Below, one piece after another: positions 20,713 to 35,800 of a stretch of 64,000 bases of DNA (positions within the stretch are counted from its first letter, which is position 1; each line of letters starts with the position of its first letter). The notes below the pieces were generated by a model that saw only the letters and a list, made by a program, of their open reading frames with translations, was not told where the DNA came from and did not search any database. The DNA lies in NCBI GenBank assembly GCA_030789695.1, contig CM061140.1:77996422-78060421 (forward strand). The letters run 5' to 3'. A program made the position numbers and the translations under genes. This DNA comes from Scilla litardierei. Lineage: Eukaryota; Streptophyta; Magnoliopsida; Asparagales; Asparagaceae.

Positions 20713-21765
20713 ATATTTGGACCCCGTACCCTTTATACGCGTTACGTGCACGTAGCCTTGTTCGTGCACGTATTTATTTTAGACCTTGTCCGTAACCGAA
20801 CCCTATAGTGTGATATGCCGTTGTGACCCTCTCTGAGAGCATTAAAATTGTGGTGTTAATTGGGAACGTCATTTCCGGGTCGTTCTCCCACGATTTGATC
20901 CTATTTGAAGAGGCGTCACGATTTTCACTTTTGTCGCTAGACCTTTCTATTTTTAATTTCGTTTCTCGTCGTCGAAATTGTGATTCATCTTCTCTGTCAT
21001 CTTTCTCTCGTCGTCCCGGTCGCCCCAGTATTTATTTCACAAATTTTGAGCTTCGTTTGACATACTTTCACTTTTGCCCAACTTAAATATTGTTTAACCC
21101 TAGTATCATATGGCACTTATCTCCTATTATTTATTAATACTCCTAAACCTTTCCCTAATCTTGACTTGGCCTTTTTCCCCTCATGGGCCGCACGCACCCA
21201 TCACATGTGAATGAGATTCTCATCAATCTTTTTATAACAAAAAGCCCAATAGCCTAGCCCCATACCCTATAAAGTTTAACCTAGGTTAGACTACTACTTT
21301 CACAGCAAACCAAATAAGATATGAAAACACACTTATAATAATAAATCCCTAAGACCCTAGACCCCCCTCACGTGCTATCCCCAGGCCCTCATCTCACAAT
21401 TCTTATTAATAGCAAATAAAAGCCCTAGAACATTATCTTTAAAACCCTAGGTCTCTTGTTTCAAGAGCTGCCGCCCCTATTCCACATCTACACGCTATGT
21501 CTGCTATTTCTCCTCGCAAATGAAGCATCGGCGTCGCCATCCCGTCTCTGCGATGAACCCCGGCCTTGTCCCTCTCCCCTGTTCATCTCCGGCCTTCCGT
21601 CGTATCCCCTCCGGCAACCCCGCCGAGCACGGCAGCGAGGTGCACCACCGGGCGACGCACGGCAGCGCCGCCGTAACCCCGACCTTCTCCCTCGCTCGCA
21701 CGGCTCTCTCTCCAACCCCCGACGACCTCCGGCCTAACCCTCCGTCGGACACCCCCCGTGCGCTC
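20713..21765. other. Unassigned sequence up to the assembly gap
   Basis: It begins ATATTTGGACCCCGTACCC and includes a TATA-like CTTTTTATAACAAAAAGCCC (21225-21245). A GC-rich stretch from about 21520 is open in several frames but has no known domain. It could be an LTR and leader of a further retroelement, or a host promoter and first exon cut by the gap. Confidence 0.3.
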
Positions 21766-22265
21766 NNNNNNNNNNNNNNNNNNNNNNNNNNNNNNNNNNN
21801 NNNNNNNNNNNNNNNNNNNNNNNNNNNNNNNNNNNNNNNNNNNNNNNNNNNNNNNNNNNNNNNNNNNNNNNNNNNNNNNNNNNNNNNNNNNNNNNNNNNN
21901 NNNNNNNNNNNNNNNNNNNNNNNNNNNNNNNNNNNNNNNNNNNNNNNNNNNNNNNNNNNNNNNNNNNNNNNNNNNNNNNNNNNNNNNNNNNNNNNNNNNN
22001 NNNNNNNNNNNNNNNNNNNNNNNNNNNNNNNNNNNNNNNNNNNNNNNNNNNNNNNNNNNNNNNNNNNNNNNNNNNNNNNNNNNNNNNNNNNNNNNNNNNN
22101 NNNNNNNNNNNNNNNNNNNNNNNNNNNNNNNNNNNNNNNNNNNNNNNNNNNNNNNNNNNNNNNNNNNNNNNNNNNNNNNNNNNNNNNNNNNNNNNNNNNN
22201 NNNNNNNNNNNNNNNNNNNNNNNNNNNNNNNNNNNNNNNNNNNNNNNNNNNNNNNNNNNNNNNNN
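21766..22265. other. Assembly gap of exactly 500 N
   Basis: Five hundred consecutive Ns, a placeholder size, so the true distance is unknown. Open frames that cross it are artefacts. Confidence 0.99.
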
Positions 22266-24099
22266 TCAATAGTAGCATCATTCTTGTTTCCCAAACCAAA
22301 TGACAAAGACGACAGTCCAGAAAACCGAGGTTTCAAACCTGACGACTTCTGCAAACATGAGTCAGTGTAAAATACAGTGCAAAATTAGAAATCTCGGAAG
22401 AAATTCAATTAAACTTCATCAGTTATTCGCATGATCCAGATCTAATTAAAGGCTTGCTATGAGGGTACCAAGATTCTGCTCCAGGTGTCGACACACCCCT
22501 GATTTTTGCAATTTCTCTCTTTGCAAATTACCTGATTCACTAAAGATGGCATGAAAGCTATAAAAATATCAACATCATGTTGATATGGCATGAAAGCTGT
22601 AAAAATATCAACAACCTGTTGAAATAAGGAGCATTGATTAGCACAGAAAAGAAATCACAAAACAACAGCTGGATCAGCTTGTAATTACCAGCATAAAGGG
22701 TGGTATACAAACATCTTGATAGATTTTCTGACAATCTATAGCTGATAGCCCATGGCTTGAAATATCAAGGCCTAAACCAGTTGATATTCTTGTTTCTTAG
22801 AGACATCAGCTTCTTTTTAGACTTCGCTCTCTTTTTGCGCAACGGAACTTAAAATCAACATAAAAGGGGGAGCAAAACTAATTTTAAAAAAAATCGTAAT
22901 GAGAATATTGTTTCCATGTCTCAGATTGTATATCAAATATATACAGTCTATAAGCAAACAAAGTCTTGTGCCAAACAAATACATGTATATCAAACATATA
23001 CATTTCATAACATTCTAGGTCAATCTAAACCTTTTTACTACATGACCTTCCTCAATAAGTATGCTTATACCAATAAAAACCCATAAAACTCCTATCTGAG
23101 CTTGTAAGCATACATGTGCACTCTAGTTTTACAGGTCGAACACAGTGTGTGTCCATTGTGGCACTGTACAAAAGTATTATGAGCATTTTTAGAACTTCAG
23201 CTGTGAACATATAAAAAGAATAGGTTCTCAGCTGTGAGCATTTTAGTTATGAGCTTTTTTAGAATATATAAAAAGAATAGGTTTTCAAACAGATGCAGTT
23301 CCTCAAACAGATGCAGAAGAAGAATATGTTTTCAGCTGTGAACCAGAAGAAGAAACCATGTGTGAGTGAGGATTTTAAGTTATGAGCATGCCTCATCAAA
23401 CAGATGTAGTTCACTCAATGATATACACTTAGTTATGAGCTACCAACACTTACATGCTTTCGGACAGCAGAAATCTGTTACCAGGATCAAACACTTACAC
23501 TTACACTTACATGGAGAATTTTGATTCCAAATGCAGTTCACTCAATGATTCGCTAATCCACCATTTTTCTTGAGCTACAATGAAAAAGAGTGAGAAATCT
23601 ACGAAAACTGTACAGAATGAAAATATAGTCACTGACCTACATGATAACATATATGCCACAAAATAATAGAACCCAACATACATGACAGTGATTCCAGTAA
23701 AAATAATAGCATCTGAATGAAAATATAGTCGCTGACCTCAACACAAACTTTACCTTCCAGTGAAGATGGCCTTCAGCTTCCAGTAAAGATGAACCACCAA
23801 ATCTGAGTTTAACCCACATAAAAATGCTATACTAAACTACTTCCTAAGACACACCATGCTTTATAAAACATTAAGAACTCAGCTAAATTCTGGTATTCAT
23901 AAATTCTATAAACTGTGATCCAAAATATACATCCTATGCATTCTATAAACTCAGCTAAAACATTCTATTAACTCAGCCAAAGACACACCATGCATTTTAT
24001 AAAACATTCTATAAACTCAGCTAAAACATACAGCCTATGCATTCAGCCCGAAGAAAGAAAAAGAGAACATACCCTATCATTATGGAACAATAGTGTTAA

Positions 24100-24585
24100 T
24101 ATTTGGGATTATGGCTCAGAAATGCCCTTTCATCATCTACATATATATTAGCAACCAGTAATCCAAAATATGCAATTGGCTGCAACTGTTGCCAGCAAAC
24201 ATGTGCTTACCCCCAAGTTGCCTTGCCATCACATATGACTTGGTTAGCCGGGCAACTCATCATCGCCTCATTATCCTCAAGGGTCTTGCGTATATTTATA
24301 TATATAGGAGTTATCCCCTCCGAATGAGATTCGCAGGCAGCTGCGTGTGATTCAAACTTCAGCCCTCCAACATACAAAATTTTTTTCCAGAGCCTTAATA
24401 TTTGGTGCAATGGCTCAGAAATGCCCTTTCATCATCCACATATATATTAGCAAACATAAATCCAAAATATGCAATTGGTTGCAACTGTTGCAAGCAAACA
24501 TGTGCCTACCCCCAAGTTGCCTTGCCATCACATATGACCTACTTAGCCGGGCAAATCATCATCGCCTCATTATACTTCGTAAGGG
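24100..24585 (+). repeat. Direct duplication of about 175 bp
   Basis: 24113-24285 and 24412-24580 share ATGGCTCAGAAATGCCCTTT through CATCATCGCCTCATTAT at an offset of 299 bases, with scattered differences. Short GTTGCATTGCATCACATAATG repeats follow at 24597-24790. Confidence 0.75.
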
Positions 24586-25669
24586 AAAACCTTCTAAGTT
24601 GCATTGCATCACATAATGGTTCATGGCTGCAAGTTAAAAACATAGATGGTGAGCAAACACCAAACCATATGAAAAGAAAGTAATGGTTGCAGGTTGTATT
24701 GCATCATATAATGGTTGCATTGCATCACATAATGCAAACACCAAACCATATGAAAACCCCCCAAGTTGCATTGCATCACATAATGGTTGTCGGTTGCAGT
24801 ATGCAGAATAATGTTGATATCCAGAATAGTTTGTCAATATTAACTCAAGGCAATCAACTTCCAGTCATGTTCAATATCCAGAATAGTTTTTCAAAGATAT
24901 CCAAAAGAAAGTAAGAAACAACCAAACTTCATATCAAAGCCTCCATCTACCACCCAAACTTCATGTATCATACCTACCCAAATGCTCAGAATTCACTTTT
25001 CAATGAAGTTGTAACTATTCTCCTACACACACCAGACAATTTGAAGGCCCAGGATACTATCAATTCTGAAAAGCTGCTAAATGATCATAACCAATTTGCC
25101 AAACAATTTTTATGTAAACATACCACACATAGCAAGCATATCAAATAACTCAGTTAAAATAAACTTGGGATCATTTCAATTACTGGCTCGAAATATAGAG
25201 GTGTTTGAGGTGGCATTAAACACTAAAAATTAATTAATAATTGAAGGGGCAACCAATATAGTGAGGATATGCGTACAATAACAAAACTTGAGTGTGTGTT
25301 GATAAAATATGACAGGATTTTGAGCCAACATTTGGAATTTTTGAGCCAACATTTGGCTCAAAATACCTCACTATACAGGTATTTTGAGCCAATATAGTGA
25401 GGATAGTGAGGTTTTTCATTAAAATTGGACATTGGAATTAGACATTGGAATCAAAATTTCAAATGTTTCGAAAGCAATCAGTCTCAAGTAACATCAAAGT
25501 TTAACAATGTTCCAAAAGCAATATTACACCAAAAGCAAATGAAGAAATTAGATAGGATACTCAAATGTTAACAATGTTCCTTTCCATTACATCAAAGTTT
25601 AACAAACAAATATACTGCAATTTAATAACATATTCCTCATCTTCATGTATTTTTTTGCGTACAAAAAGT

Positions 25670-26310
25670 TACTGGAAAGTTTTTGACGAAAATTTCCATT
25701 ACATCAAATTTGCATATCCTGTCTAAATTTTGCCCAAATTTCCATTACATCAATTTGATGAAAAATTTCCATTACATCAAATTAGACTGAAAATTTCCTG
25801 AAAAGTTACCCAAATTTGCATATCCTATCAAAATGTCAAATACCTTTTGACAGGATATGCAAATTTCCATATTCAACTCAACAAATTTGCATATCCTATC
25901 AAAATTTCAAAATTTGCACATTACCATATCCAAAAAAAATTGCATACCCTGTCAAAATTTCAAAATTTGCATATCCTGTCAAAATTTCAAAATTTGCATA
26001 TTTTCAAAATTCGCATATTTCCATAAAATTTCAAAATTCGCATATTTTCAAAATTCACATATTTTCACATCCTGTCAAAATTTCAAAATTCGCATATTTC
26101 CATATTCAACTCAGCAAATTTGCATATTTCCATATCCTGTCTATTTCAAATACAAATTTCAAATACCTTTTGATAGGATATGGAAATTTCCATATTCAAC
26201 TCAGTAAATTTGCATATCCTGTCAAAATTCGAATACCTGAAAAGTCTTTGAAATTTTCATATTTCATGAAAAGTTACCCAAATTTGCATATCTTGTAATA
26301 GATATCCATT
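25670..26310. repeat. Low-complexity repeat of TTTGCATATCCTGTCAAAATT
   Basis: At least ten imperfect copies of TTTGCATATCCTGTC and CAAAATTTCAAAATTYGCATAT in the same orientation. They appear to be a local expansion in AT-rich DNA. Confidence 0.7.
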
Positions 26311-26639
26311 ACATCAATGTGGGTAATTGAAATTCGTATTTGAATAGATTTCCATTACATCAATTTGATACGAAAATTGGAATAGATTTTCGTATTTGAA
26401 ATTTTCGTACTTCAAACCAAATTTGGACTGTACAACAAAGCAATAGGATTGGATAAGTTCCAATAAGTTCCAATAGATTTTCATACGAATATTAGTATTT
26501 GATAACAGTATTGAACTTATAAAAACATACTTATAAAAACAGTAATAACACATAAACAGTAATAACATCAAAAAATGTTTTTATAAGATCAGTACTGTAA
26601 AAAATGTTTCTTCTTGCCATATCTGTTTCTTCTTGCCAT

Positions 26640-26870
26640 TAACATACTTATAAGAAATTTTACATATAAAAATTAATGTAAAATGAAAATGTTTATAAAA
26701 TCATTACTGTAAAATTTGTTGAAATTGTTACTGAAAACTTGTTGGAACTTATAAAATCATAACTTGTAATGTAAAATGAAAATGTTTATAAAATCATTAC
26801 TGTAAAATTTGTTGAAATTGTTAATGAAAACTTGTTGGAACTTATAAAATCATAACTTTAAAAAATGTTC
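26640..26870 (+). repeat. Tandem duplication of about 115 bp
   Basis: AATGTTTATAAAATCATTACTG through AACTTATAAAATCATAACTT (each line broken by single changes) appears twice, near 26688-26765 and 26783-26862. No coding content. Confidence 0.6.
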
Positions 26871-28159
26871 CAAAAAGAACTTATAAAAACAGTAATAACA
26901 TCAAAAAAACTTGGAAAACCCTGCAATAAAAGCTTTAGAAAAGTTGTTAATGGAAAGAAGAAACATGAGCAAAATTGACAAAATTTTCAACTGTTTCAAC
27001 GTAAGCAAAAAGACCAAAACTTTAATGTTTCTAATGTTTTCCCAAAAGAACTCACCTCCTGCTGTGCGTGGAGGATGAGGTTGAAGATGAGGGCTATGAG
27101 ATTGCAGATGAGGGCTTTGCGTGGAGCAATACCCTGCAAAAGAGCAAAATTTCTATAAAAACTGTAATAAAATCAAAAAAATTGCAATACCCCGTAAAAA
27201 AAGCTGTGCATGGAGGAGGGCTATGAGGCTGTAGATGAGGCTTTGCGTGGAGCAATACCCTGCAAAAGATCAAAATTTTACCAAAATTTTATTGTTTCTA
27301 ATGTTTCAAAAATCTAAAAAATCCCAAAATAACTCACCTCCTGATGTGCGTGGAGAATGAGATTGAAGATGAGGGCTTTGCGTGGCGAGGCGAGGTTGAA
27401 GATGAGGGCTTTGCGTGGTGAGGCTACAACCTCCTGATGTGCGTGGCGAGGTTGAAGATGAGTGCTTTGCGTGCTGAGATTGAAGATGAGGGCGTTCTGT
27501 GGAGGATGGAAGATGATGGAAAAGTGAAGAAGAAAACGTGGAGGATGGAAGATGAGGGCTTTTGCAGGAGGTCGTCTCTGATGAGGCCATCTCCGATCAC
27601 ATCACCAATTTTCCCTCCAAGCTTGCCCTCACATCAGAGATTTTCCCTCCCACGCCCAATTTTCCCTCCAAATTCGATGTCACCGTGAGAATTTGTGTAT
27701 GCGTTGAGCTCAAAGAATTTGCGTTGAGCTCAAAGAATTTGTGAGAACTGTGAGAATTTGTGATTTCAAATTTTCAAATACAAAACAACTTAATCCTACT
27801 CAGCATATGACTGGGACAAAGCAATATGACTGGATTGGTGACTGGGACAAAATTCAAAAAAGGTCCTATTTTATAGAATAGATAAATAAATTTATGATAT
27901 ATGTTTTGGTATATGGATGTTGCTTCTATGTCTAGGTGGATGTATATTAGGATGTATAAGAGTGTATGATGGTATACATAGAGTAAATATATGTCTATAT
28001 ATATTATAAATATGATTGTGTGAATTAATGTAGTACGATACGTATGTATATAGGTACAACTACTTTTGGTTATGGATCATAAGTAGCGCGTGAGATATAT
28101 TGGTTTACTAAATAGTGTGTGTAGATATACATAAGTAGGTAGCCAAGTTATGCTATATT

Positions 28160-28283
<124 letters not shown>

Positions 28284-28906
28284 CTAGTCATACCCCGTGC
28301 CCGCGGGCACGGTTCATTTAAGAGTTTCCCCCGCGAAATTTTTGTTCCCCAAAATTTTTTTTCCACAGCTAAAATTTAAAAGAACAATTTAGCGTAAAAA
28401 TATTTAGCGACACGGGCGCCTTTGGCGCAAAACAACAAATTTGGCGCGAAACAATAAATTCGACACGAGCGCCTTTGGCACGGAACAACAAATTAGCGTA
28501 AAAGCGAGCGCCTTCGGCGCAGGAAATTATTTTCATCTTGTTGCCACATGCGTCGAAGAGACGGCGGGCTCTGCGTTGAGAGAGAGATCATTCGATCTGC
28601 ATAACATTCGAGCTGCAGGATTAAGTGCAAGTTAAAGTTTTTTCCCCAAATGCATTAATTGCACTCTGCTATTTTCCAGAAACTTTCATTCCCCAAAAAT
28701 TTTCATTTCCCCATATGCTTTCATTTCCCTATAAACTTTCATTTCCCAAGAAATATTTTTCTCTCCAAAACTTTCCACAAAATCTCATTTCAACCCTTCA
28801 TTCCTCAAGATTAAATCTCATCCGTTCTTCTATCAACCCTTTTGTCCTAGTCAGCTTGTCCTAATCAGCCCTAGAATTCAAAAACAGTTGTGTTTTAATA
28901 TATAGA
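28284..28906 (-). mobile_element. Non-autonomous Helitron
   Basis: The minus-strand 3' end is the same 18-base palindrome CCGTGCCCGCGGGCACGG followed by CTAG as at 13324. The 5' end (TCTATATATTAAAACAC) is near 28906. It shares interior motifs with 13324-14019 and is about 70 bp shorter. Confidence 0.7.
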
Positions 28907-28929
28907 TATATATGTATGTATATACTCGT

Positions 28930-29862
28930 GTCCAAATTCTCTTATCCAATTTCTCTTGTCTAATTTCTCTTATCCAATTTCTCTTGACAACATCCCTATT
29001 TTATAGAATAGATGTATATGTATGTATGTATATGTATGTATGTATATGTATATATGTATGAATATATATGTATTTATATACTCTTGTCCAAATTCTCTTA
29101 TCCAATTTCTCTTGACAACATCCCTATTTTATAGAATAGATGTATATGTATGTATGCATATGTATGTATGTATATGTATATATGTATGTATATACTCTTG
29201 TCCAAATTCTATTATCCAATTTCTCTTGTCCAATTTCTCTTATCCAATTTCTCTTGATAACATCCCTATTTTATAAAATAGATGTATGTATATGTATGTA
29301 TGTATATGTATATATGTATGTATATACACTTGTCCAAATTCTATTAACTAATTTCTCTTGATAACATCCCTATTTTATAGAATAGATATATATGTATGTA
29401 TGTATATGTATGTATGTATATGTATGTATGTATATGTATATATGTATATGTATATATGTATGTATATACTATTGTCCAATTTCTCTTGCCAATTTCTCTT
29501 ATCCAATTTCTCTTGATAACATCCCTATTTTATAGAATAGATGTATATGTATGTATGTATATGTATATATGTGTATGTATATACTCTTGTCCAAATTCTC
29601 CTATCCAATTTCTCTTGTCCAATTTTTTTTATCCAATTTCTCTTGATAACATCCCTATTTTATAGAATAGATGTATATGTATGTATATGTATATATGTAT
29701 GTATATATGTGTATGTATATACTCTTGTCCAAATTCTCTTATCCAATTTCTCTTGTCCAATTTCTCTTGATAACATCCCTATTTTATAGAATAGATATCT
29801 CTTGTCCAATTTCTCTTGTCCAATTTCTCTTGATAACATCCCTCTTTTATAATATAGATATA
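28930..29862 (-). repeat. Tandem array of Helitron 5' ends alternating with (TATG)n
   Basis: The minus-strand word TCTATTCTATAAAATAGGGA, then TGTTATCAAGAGAAATTGGA, recurs about seven times (near 29010, 29140, 29282, 29385, 29540, 29670, 29795, with a last variant at 29855). Between copies lies TATG/TATA microsatellite. The word is the Helitron 5' terminus. Units are 105-155 bp and differ mainly in microsatellite length and in the number of AAGAGAAATTGGA repeats. Confidence 0.75.
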
Positions 29863-32800
29863 CTAGTCATAACCCGTGCCCGTAGGGCACGGTTCATTTA
29901 AGATATTTCATCCATCAAAATCTTAGTTTTCCCAAAAAATTAAAGCATAATAACTTGTATGTAGTCCCCTCAAAAAATTTCGTTTCACCAAAATTTACTT
30001 CCCCCATTGAATTCAGTTTCACTCAAAAATTTTAGTTTCCCTAAAATTTAGTTCCCTCCAAATTTAACATGTTCCCTAAGTGCACTGTTCATTTAAAATT
30101 TTCCTCTCACAAAATCTTGGATCCACTAAATTTAAACGAACATCAATAATTATAGATATACCATAGGAACAATAAATGTATATATATATATATATATATC
30201 ATTTTTAAAATTTTAGACAGTTAATTTTATTTCAAAAATATTTTCTTGGCCAATTCAGATAATCTGAATACAGCCTGACGTCAAATGAATTATAAAGATT
30301 TGAGCACAATTGTAATTTGTTATTGTAGGAATAAAATCTCTGCACATGACATAATGTCTGTGTGCAACTGGGTTTAAGCTTTTGTTGCTAGAATAATTTC
30401 ACATTCAAAATAATACATTACCGATTTGTTTTACTGTTTTGATTTTACTCATCATTTTCTGCTAAATGAATTATATATCTCTCTCTTAATTTTCAATATA
30501 CATTCACAATTCTCTTGCATGATACCAGTTGACAGCAGATCCATGGAAATTTGAAGATAATGATGAACATGCAAGCTACATATGATGCTTCAGTCAATAA
30601 AAATATTGACACACCAAGACAAATGAAGGCAATATTCAATGATGTCTTCCAAGAGAAACATGCTATGACTTGCAACTGCAGCCTCGAATTCAAATTTTAT
30701 TGATAACATTGTACACATCATAGTTAACTGCACAGCTAACATGATACAATTGATAAAATTTCTCTTTAGTTCATTGATCTTTTATACTTCAACGTTCCGC
30801 CGGCATTAGAGATATATCTCATGTTAGCTTTTCAGTATAATCCCATGTCTTGCTATAACAACAAATAGTAGGTTTTATCATTAAAATTGAAACATATGTC
30901 AAGGTTTAAACAATGTCTTAGCATCATGGTAGCCACCAGGAGAATGATAGCATCCATACTATAAATATCGAGATTTGTGTGCAAAATACAATGCCATATA
31001 ATAAGAACATTAACCATGTAATTGTTCAAGGTTAGAAAGTCATATGTTCATGAAATTGGCAACCAAAACGTTTGTATGCATATTAAAATGATTTTTTTGC
31101 TATGGTATAATGAACAATAGGCCGGCATCCAAAAAAAGAAATAACACATGGCACAAAAAGATATCTTTCACCATAGAAATGCGTCATATGAATGGGAATG
31201 TCTTGTGTTCCAGGTTTGAAACCTTACATGTAAAGATTTTTGGAATGATAATTTGTTTGGAGAAGTAATAGAGATCTGCTAAGTTCCATTTATGGAGATT
31301 TAAATGTTTGAAACTTATCGGTCTTAACGTTACATCGATATAGAGTCAAATGTTTGAAACCCATGGATTGATTTTTCTACAACACATTTTTCTCAACCAT
31401 GAACAATCTAAACATGAAAATACTAAAGGGTTTCAAACTTACTTTCCAAACAAAAATGAAAGTGAGAAAATGTGCTTTTCACTCCACATCAATTTCTTAC
31501 AAATCAATCTCACAACCAACCACAGTAAAATTTTGAGAAGGAGCAGATCTTAAGGCAAGTATTTGAACAGACAACAAATTCAAAAGAAGGTAGGATGCAT
31601 GGTAACTGGTAATAAGTGCATCCTCTTAATCAGGATACAATTAGAAGGCAATACTACTCTTCCTCATATTTCCCTTCCTGATGTTTAAATCTATATTGAA
31701 GCATGTATCCACAATAATGCTTGGTGAGTACATCGACTTATTCAATGAACGTTCTCTCCCGATCACATTTCGTCCCACCATTTTCGGCAGACCTCCCCAG
31801 ACCTGGATCAATTAGAAACAACATTAGAAGCTCCCACGAGGTGATCATACTATGTGGATGCACACAAAAGGCAAGCAAACAAAAAGAAAGAAGAGATACC
31901 AGCATAATGTATCATGGAAAATAAGATACATCACTAATGGATTCATATTAATTTTCCACATGACATAATCTGTCCTCTCATTGGAATAAATGATATATCT
32001 ATTGCCTCAAAAAAATATGGCCCTTGGCCAAAAGTTTGTTGGATATGGATAATAACCTCAATTCAAGAATAAACTAAGCAAAGCCTTTGTGCTATTTCAT
32101 TGAGGTCAATTACATAATCCATCATCTCCATTCATAAAATTAAGGACCACGTCTTGTTTCCTCACCCTAACTTCCAGAACACATAGGACCGTTGAACATT
32201 ATCCAGTAGGCATCGACTTCTCTTTTTTCATTAAAAGAGAATCTTTATCTTAGAGAAAAAAGAGTCACATCATCGACTCAACCCAACGAATGGAGCATGT
32301 GAATAAAATTTTAAACAGCCAAGTACGATGGGAAGGAATAGACCATTGAACATTCAAATGAAAATATAATAAGTTGCATATAAATTATCGACATAACTGA
32401 ATAGCTTTGATACATCACTTGGATTTTTTTGTTAACTAATAGCTTTGATACATTAACTAAGTTCCAGGATATAAGTTGTAATATCATTTTAATTAAATTA
32501 AATTATTACATAACTTAATAGCTTTGATACATCACTTGGATTTTTTTGTTAACTAATAGCTTCGATACATCAACTTAGTTCCAGGATAGAAGTTCCTAGG
32601 ATACATCAGTTTGATATTTCTAGGATAGTACTTCAGTTAACTTATTCTTTGAATTAATACATTAACTAAGTTTCAGGATACATCAAGTTGATACATCACT
32701 TGGATTCAATTAACTTCAGTTAACTTTTTATGCATTCACTTTGATGAAATTTGGGACATCCTTTAGGCTATAGTCTCATATTCAATTTCTCTCTTTCATG

Positions 32801-35800
32801 AAATTGCATTTATGTTAGACACATTTGTTTTTCTTAATATCCTAGTAAACATATCTGGATGATGAAGCAGTTTAGTGCAAAGTAAATTAATGAATTACCA
32901 TGTGCAAATTTGATTAATATCCTAATAAACATTCACAAACATTTTAAACATTCACACATCATATGCGTTTTCAGTTAGTTTGTGTACGAAGTACCATGAT
33001 GAAAAATACACATCTATAGAAATATTTACCTTATGGTTATATACTTTTACCTTATGGTTATATACTGAACAAATTTTATTTCATTTGTTTAAAAAATACT
33101 GCACACAATTATATCATTAAAAAAATTTATGAACATGTAGAGGATGTAGCACCTTGGATGCGGGAACATGTAGAGGATGTAGAACTTGGGCTTACAGGTG
33201 TCGATCGCCTCCGGTGTATAGAACATCTTGTTTAGCTCCCTATGTGATGTCACTTGGCTCGATCTCATCAAACTGGTAGGCTCTTCTCTGCTACTTGCTG
33301 TCCTAAAATGTTGGTAAAATGTGCATCGACAATTTGAACCAAAAACTGATACGAAAAGGGGTGATCGACATATCACTATGTAACTCGCCTTTAATTTACA
33401 TCAGATAACTCTAGTTTCAGAAAGCAAAAAACTTCCCAAAATTAAGATTTCAAACAGAGTTTGGTTTTAATAACAAAAAATCTCTAATTTCAAAGAGAGT
33501 TTGATTCCACCTCCCCCTAAATTTCAATGTTTTGGTTCCCTCCTTTCCCAACTTGTTTCCCCACAAAATTTAAGATCAACGAAGCAATAAACCCGAAGTA
33601 ATAACAAATCAAAAAGGACTGTCAAAACAATGTCAGTTTAAATCCAATGTTAGCATGGTGTAAAACATAATTGATGAAAAATCAAATGGTTTTGATACTT
33701 TCTGCACATGAAATTAGCATTTTCATTAACACAATTATTCACATTTACAACAAATTAAAGGCGCATTTTTGTAAAAAAGAACAATTCCTAATTCAAACAG
33801 AAGTTTCTTAGTACCTATTGGTCACCTCTCTGGCACTTTCTGCACAAGGATTAAGCATTATCATTAACACATTTGTTCACATCTACAACAAACTAAGGGT
33901 GCATTTATTAAAAAAGACCAATTCCTTAGTCGAACAATAATTTCTTAGCTTTGGTTCTCACCTATCTGTAATGATAACAGCAATGAACTTTCATCCAACT
34001 TGTTAGTTTCAACCAATGCTCTAATGTATGCAGAAAGAGCCTTAAAGCCATCACCTTTCTTGAATTTCTCCCATCAAATTCTTAGTGATGTATCGCTTAC
34101 ATCTTTTGGGTAAAAAGGATTTTTTCCTCCACATGAAAATAGAGAGGTAAATGTGAATAAATAAAATAAATAGCCTGAGGGCTATGAAAACTTTCATACT
34201 TACGCTCTGACATCGACAGCCTCACTCAGTTCACCCCATAGTTTATTGAAATAATTATGTATTTAATTCAATTTATTGCAATTAATTCATACTACCAAGA
34301 AAGATAGTCGAAAGGCCATTCATCTCAAATTTGAAAACAATAGTGAATACCTCAAGTTATAGATCAAGCAAACATGTATTGTCTGAATAACCTATATGCC
34401 AATTTGTTTGGTAAGTGTTCTAGATGTAGATTCAGTTCAACATTCATTAGTATAAACTCATTTAGAAGTAATCAAGAATCTTACTCTTGAATTAAAAAAG
34501 CAACATAACTGTTATTAAAACTCTGAATTTTGCTATTAAGTCTAGCTAATTTGATCCTACCAGTTGGCATGTAGCTTGTGATACATAACTTAAATATTTT
34601 CCAGCACAATTGCCTAATGAAGAAACAAAGTGACAATAATTTGGTTGTAGATTGTTTTTTGCCTCATGTTTAGCCAAATTTGACAGGCTTTTGAATCCTT
34701 TGAGGTTTTCCCTATGTATTGAATATTTAGTTCCTTATCCCCACTTTAACTGCATTAGAAGAATGCACAGCAAGCTTTGTTCTTCAAGTTTCTACCTAGT
34801 AGTTAACAGGTTCATGTGGAGGACAAAATCTCATATGCAAGTCTAACCATTCACTAAAATTGACTTTGTTCTTTTGCATTTTATTACTTGTGACAGTTTT
34901 GAAGATTATCTTTGATTAAAATACATATATCAGGAGTTTTATTTACTGTAAATTTTTTTAGAAACCCGGTCATTAGACGTATCACGTATGCCTGGACATA
35001 TTGATTCAGGTTAGTCCAAATGCATCATTTGAAGAAAGCTACAAAGAGCATCTTTAGTTCAAGTTTGCATGTCCACGGGGATTGCAATCATATTTGTCTA
35101 AACTGTGAATCATCATCCTTTAATAATTTTCAGGGCATGACGATACTGGGAAGCAAGAGGAACAAAAACCTGAACTAATAATTTCAGAGAAGAAAAATCA
35201 AACTACTGGACATTTAGCTTTTTATTCACCCAATTCCTAGGTTGGGCAATATATTTCATGGATTTTACTGAAGGTCACATGACAACTTGGAAAGAAGAAG
35301 ACATGTTAAATTGAAATAATCAGCAATGCAATTTGGAAAGAAGAAGAAAACTGCTCTTTTAATGCAAAGACAATGAAATTCTGGTTAGCGAATGTTTAAA
35401 CCTTCAAAAGAGTTTTAGAAAGTTGGTGTAATATTTAACTTGCTAACTGAAGATGTGTAGAATGTATTTTTTGAGGGAATATCATAGTAAGGACAGTTTC
35501 TAAAATTTACCATAAAAATAGCTTGTTCTGTCTTTCATCAACTTGCATATACACTTCCATGGTTGATTCCTTATAACATAATATTATGACAAAATCAGAC
35601 AACAGTAAACACACAACACAAAGAGACATCTTTCAGATACCCAAATCTTTGGGGTCGTGCAATGTTTATGAATCTTCCCCACAATTTATTATTTTTAAAG
35701 AGAACGGATCAGCTTTTCCCAGCTTGTAAATTAGTCAAACTTCGTCATCAAATTAAGGTCACAGAACTTGGAATAACAAATTAAGATTATTTGACAAATA

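Larger units (their letters stand above)
22266..27882 (-). mobile_element. AT-rich sequence ending in a Helitron 5' terminus
   Basis: The right edge on the minus strand reads TCTATTCTATAAAATAGGAC, then TTTTGAATTTTGTCCCAGTC. It is nearly the same as the terminus at 43536, so this is the 5' part of a Helitron running leftward. Its 3' hairpin end was not found and may lie in or beyond the gap. Inside are local duplications (separate entries). At 27050-27590 a repeated GGAGGTGAG-containing segment looks like duplicated exon ends with splice donors on the minus strand. No Rep/helicase or other domain was recognised. Confidence 0.5.

Noticed and set aside
21520..22354. Open frames of 180-250 codons
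   Set aside because: They run through 500 Ns.
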